DNA from: Eubacterium sp.
Lineage (GTDB): Bacteria; Bacillota; Clostridia; Lachnospirales; Lachnospiraceae
DNA length: 5,559 bases
Direction: 5' to 3'
Assembly: GCA_022776205.1 (NCBI GenBank)
Contig: JALFIK010000036.1
Coordinates: 1 to 5,559 of the forward strand
Of this stretch, positions 3,986 to 5,559 are shown one piece after another. The position numbers and the translations under genes are program-made. A model generated the notes under the pieces. It ran no database searches. It saw nothing but the letters and a program-made list of their open reading frames with translations, and was not told the origin of the DNA. How positions within the stretch are numbered: the stretch's first letter is position 1; the number at the start of each line of letters is the position of its first letter.

Positions 3986-5559
3986 TTATACTTCCATAAT
4001 GATTGGAAGAATCATCGGACTTCTCTTCATCTTCTTCCAGATATAATCTCCAAGATCATCCCGGATTGCTCCTTTGATACGGCCCCAGTCCGTAATTTTT
4101 TTCGTACTGCAGTATTCTAAAGTGTTTGTCACAACCTTCCTGGCCTCTTCCATAAGTTTCTCGCTTTCCCGTACATAGACAAATCCTCTCGACACAATAT
4201 CCGGTCCGGCAAGAAGCATTCCATTATATCGGTCTAATGTGACAACAACAATAAATAATCCATTCTGGGACAGATGCTGACGGTCTCTTAGGACAATATT
4301 TCCCACATCACCTACACCAAGGCCATCCACAAGGATACCCTGTGCAGGAACTTTACCCACTATTTCTGCCTTGTCTTTCGAAAGGCTCAGTACATCTCCG
4401 GACTGAAGAATAATAACATTTTCTTTCGGGACACCCATCTCAATGGCCAAATCTCTGTGACACTTCAGATGGCGGTATTCTCCATGAACCGGGATGGAAT
4501 ACTGCGGTTTCGTAAGTGTATAAATCAGCTTAATCTCTTCCTGACATGCATGTCCGGATACATGCGTATCCTGGAAAATAACTTTTGCGCCTTTTTTAGC
4601 CAGTTCATTCATCACTCTTGAAACCGGCTTCTCATTTCCCGGAATCGGATGGGAACTGAAAATAATGACATCTCCCGGTTTAATGGATACCTTACGATGC
4701 GTGGAAGCAGCCATTCGGCTTAGTGCAGCCATGGTCTCTCCCTGGCTTCCCGTTGTTATAAGAACAATCTGTTCATCCACATAATTCTTCATCTGTTCAA
4801 TATCAATGAGTGTATTCTCCGGAATATTAATATATCCAAGTTCTGCAGCAGTCGATATAGTATTGACCATGCTCCGTCCTTCAATCACGACCTTTTTTCC
4901 ACAGCGATATGCACAATTAATAATCTGCTGCACTCTGTCCACATTCGATGCAAAAGTCGCAACTATAATCCGGTGGTCATTGTATTCGTCAAAAAGGTGG
5001 CGGAGTGTCTTTCCCACCGTCCGCTCCGAAGGGGTATATCCCTCTCTCATTACGTTTGTACTGTCGCACATCAGAGCAAGAACACCCTTCTTTCCAAGTT
5101 CAGCAAACCGGCCAAGGTCAATGGCGTCTCCAAAAACCGGTGTGTAATCGATCTTAAAATCACCGGTATGAACGATAATTCCCGCCGGAGTATAAATTGC
5201 GAGGGCAGCCGCATCCGAAATACTGTGATTTGTCTTAATAAATTCAATACGGAACTTCCCGAGATTGATGGACTGGCCGTGTTTGATGACTTTTCTTCTC
5301 GTGGTACGTAAAAGATTATGCTCTTTTAATTTATTCTCAATCAGTCCCATCGTAAGCTTTGTCGCATAAATCGGCATATTAAGCTCTTTCAGAGCATACG
5401 GAATCGCTCCGATGTGATCCTCGTGTCCGTGAGTAATTACAAGTCCCTTTACTTTGGAAGCATTCTCCTTTAAATAGGTGATATCCGGTATGACCAGATC
5501 GATTCCGAGCATCTCCTCGTCCGGAAAAGCCAGTCCACAGTCCACTACAATAATGCTAG
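3986..5559 (-). CDS. rnj: Ribonuclease J, N-terminus cut off by the window edge
   Basis: A metallo-beta-lactamase/beta-CASP ribonuclease that degrades and processes RNA as a 5'-3' exonuclease and an endonuclease. Numbering from the Val codon at 5545, the frame shows the metal-binding motif THGHEDHIG (His39, His41, Asp43, His44), His107 in KTNHSISDA, Asp129 in HTGDFKID, the beta-CASP segment with GSQGET and SSHPIPGNE, HVSGHA, and His354 in IPVHGEY. The C-terminal domain (about 400-519) follows, with GDVGNIVLRDRQHLS and SRGFVYVRE. All catalytic ligands are present. The frame stays open to the right edge and encodes Ser-Ile-Ile-Val before that Val, as expected inside the first strands of RNase J, so the true start lies outside, roughly 35 residues upstream of residue 1 by comparison with the 555-residue Bacillus RNase J1. 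GTG at 5545 is not the start. Whether it is closer to J1 or J2 cannot be told; intact active-site residues favour an active enzyme. Confidence 0.95.
   Translation of the reverse strand, partial: SIIVVDCGLAFPDEEMLGIDLVIPDITYLKENASKVKGLVITHGHEDHIGAIPYALKELNMPIYATKLTMGLIENKLKEHNLLRTTRRKVIKHGQSINLGKFRIEFIKTNHSISDAAALAIYTPAGIIVHTGDFKIDYTPVFGDAIDLGRFAELGKKGVLALMCDSTNVMREGYTPSERTVGKTLRHLFDEYNDHRIIVATFASNVDRVQQIINCAYRCGKKVVIEGRSMVNTISTAAELGYINIPENTLIDIEQMKNYVDEQIVLITTGSQGETMAALSRMAASTHRKVSIKPGDVIIFSSHPIPGNEKPVSRVMNELAKKGAKVIFQDTHVSGHACQEEIKLIYTLTKPQYSIPVHGEYRHLKCHRDLAIEMGVPKENVIILQSGDVLSLSKDKAEIVGKVPAQGILVDGLGVGDVGNIVLRDRQHLSQNGLFIVVVTLDRYNGMLLAGPDIVSRGFVYVRESEKLMEEARKVVTNTLEYCSTKKITDWGRIKGAIRDDLGDYIWKKMKRSPMILPIIMEV

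Noticed and set aside
5543..5545. GTG as the start codon of RNase J
   Set aside because: The frame continues to the window edge with Ser-Ile-Ile-Val, as expected inside the first RNase J strands, and no Shine-Dalgarno precedes the GTG. It is an internal valine codon.

Overview
All genes in this window lie on the minus strand. It looks like a conserved housekeeping stretch of chromosome from an endospore-forming Firmicute of class Clostridia, most likely Lachnospiraceae or a close relative. The evidence is RNase J and a YlbF-family protein typical of Firmicutes, the YrrL/YrrM/YrrO-like gene order known from Bacillus, an intact SigK without a pro-peptide (a clostridial trait), strong AGGAGG-type ribosome binding sites, and moderate to low GC with A/T-rich spacers. 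The taxonomic placement is inferred from protein similarity recalled from memory. No rRNA, tRNA, mobile element or CRISPR array was seen.

In the direction of transcription (right to left): the 3' part of an RNase J gene enters at the right edge (5559 to 3986). Two bases later comes a YlbF-family gene (3983-3585). After 22 bp there is a small membrane protein resembling only the N-terminal part of the transglycosylase MltG (3562-3197). It overlaps by 4 bp a tRNA 5-hydroxyuridine methyltransferase, trmR/yrrM (3200-2550). After 15 bp comes a U32-family tRNA hydroxylase, trhP/yrrO (2534-1311). These five genes are so tightly packed that they are probably one transcription unit covering RNA decay and wobble-uridine modification.

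A 58-bp gap follows, carrying a mother-cell-type -10 element, and then sigK (1252-623), the late mother-cell sporulation sigma factor. It is followed 29 bp later by a YqeG-type HAD phosphatase (593-81). The window ends with a well-formed SigA-type promoter, a strong Shine-Dalgarno and the first six codons of what is probably efp, elongation factor P (18-1).

TrhP and TrmR should act in sequence: TrhP hydroxylates U34 of certain tRNAs and TrmR methylates the product to 5-methoxyuridine. RNase J and the YlbF protein may act together in mRNA turnover. The most notable points are: a sigK with neither a pro-peptide nor a skin-type interruption, with no terminator separating it from the upstream housekeeping genes; the free-standing MltG-like protein with no catalytic domain; a cysteine-rich YlbF homologue coupled to RNase J; and an A8 tract inside sigK. 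No clearly new system is visible. There is no gene-free stretch over 300 bp; the longest gap is 62 bp.
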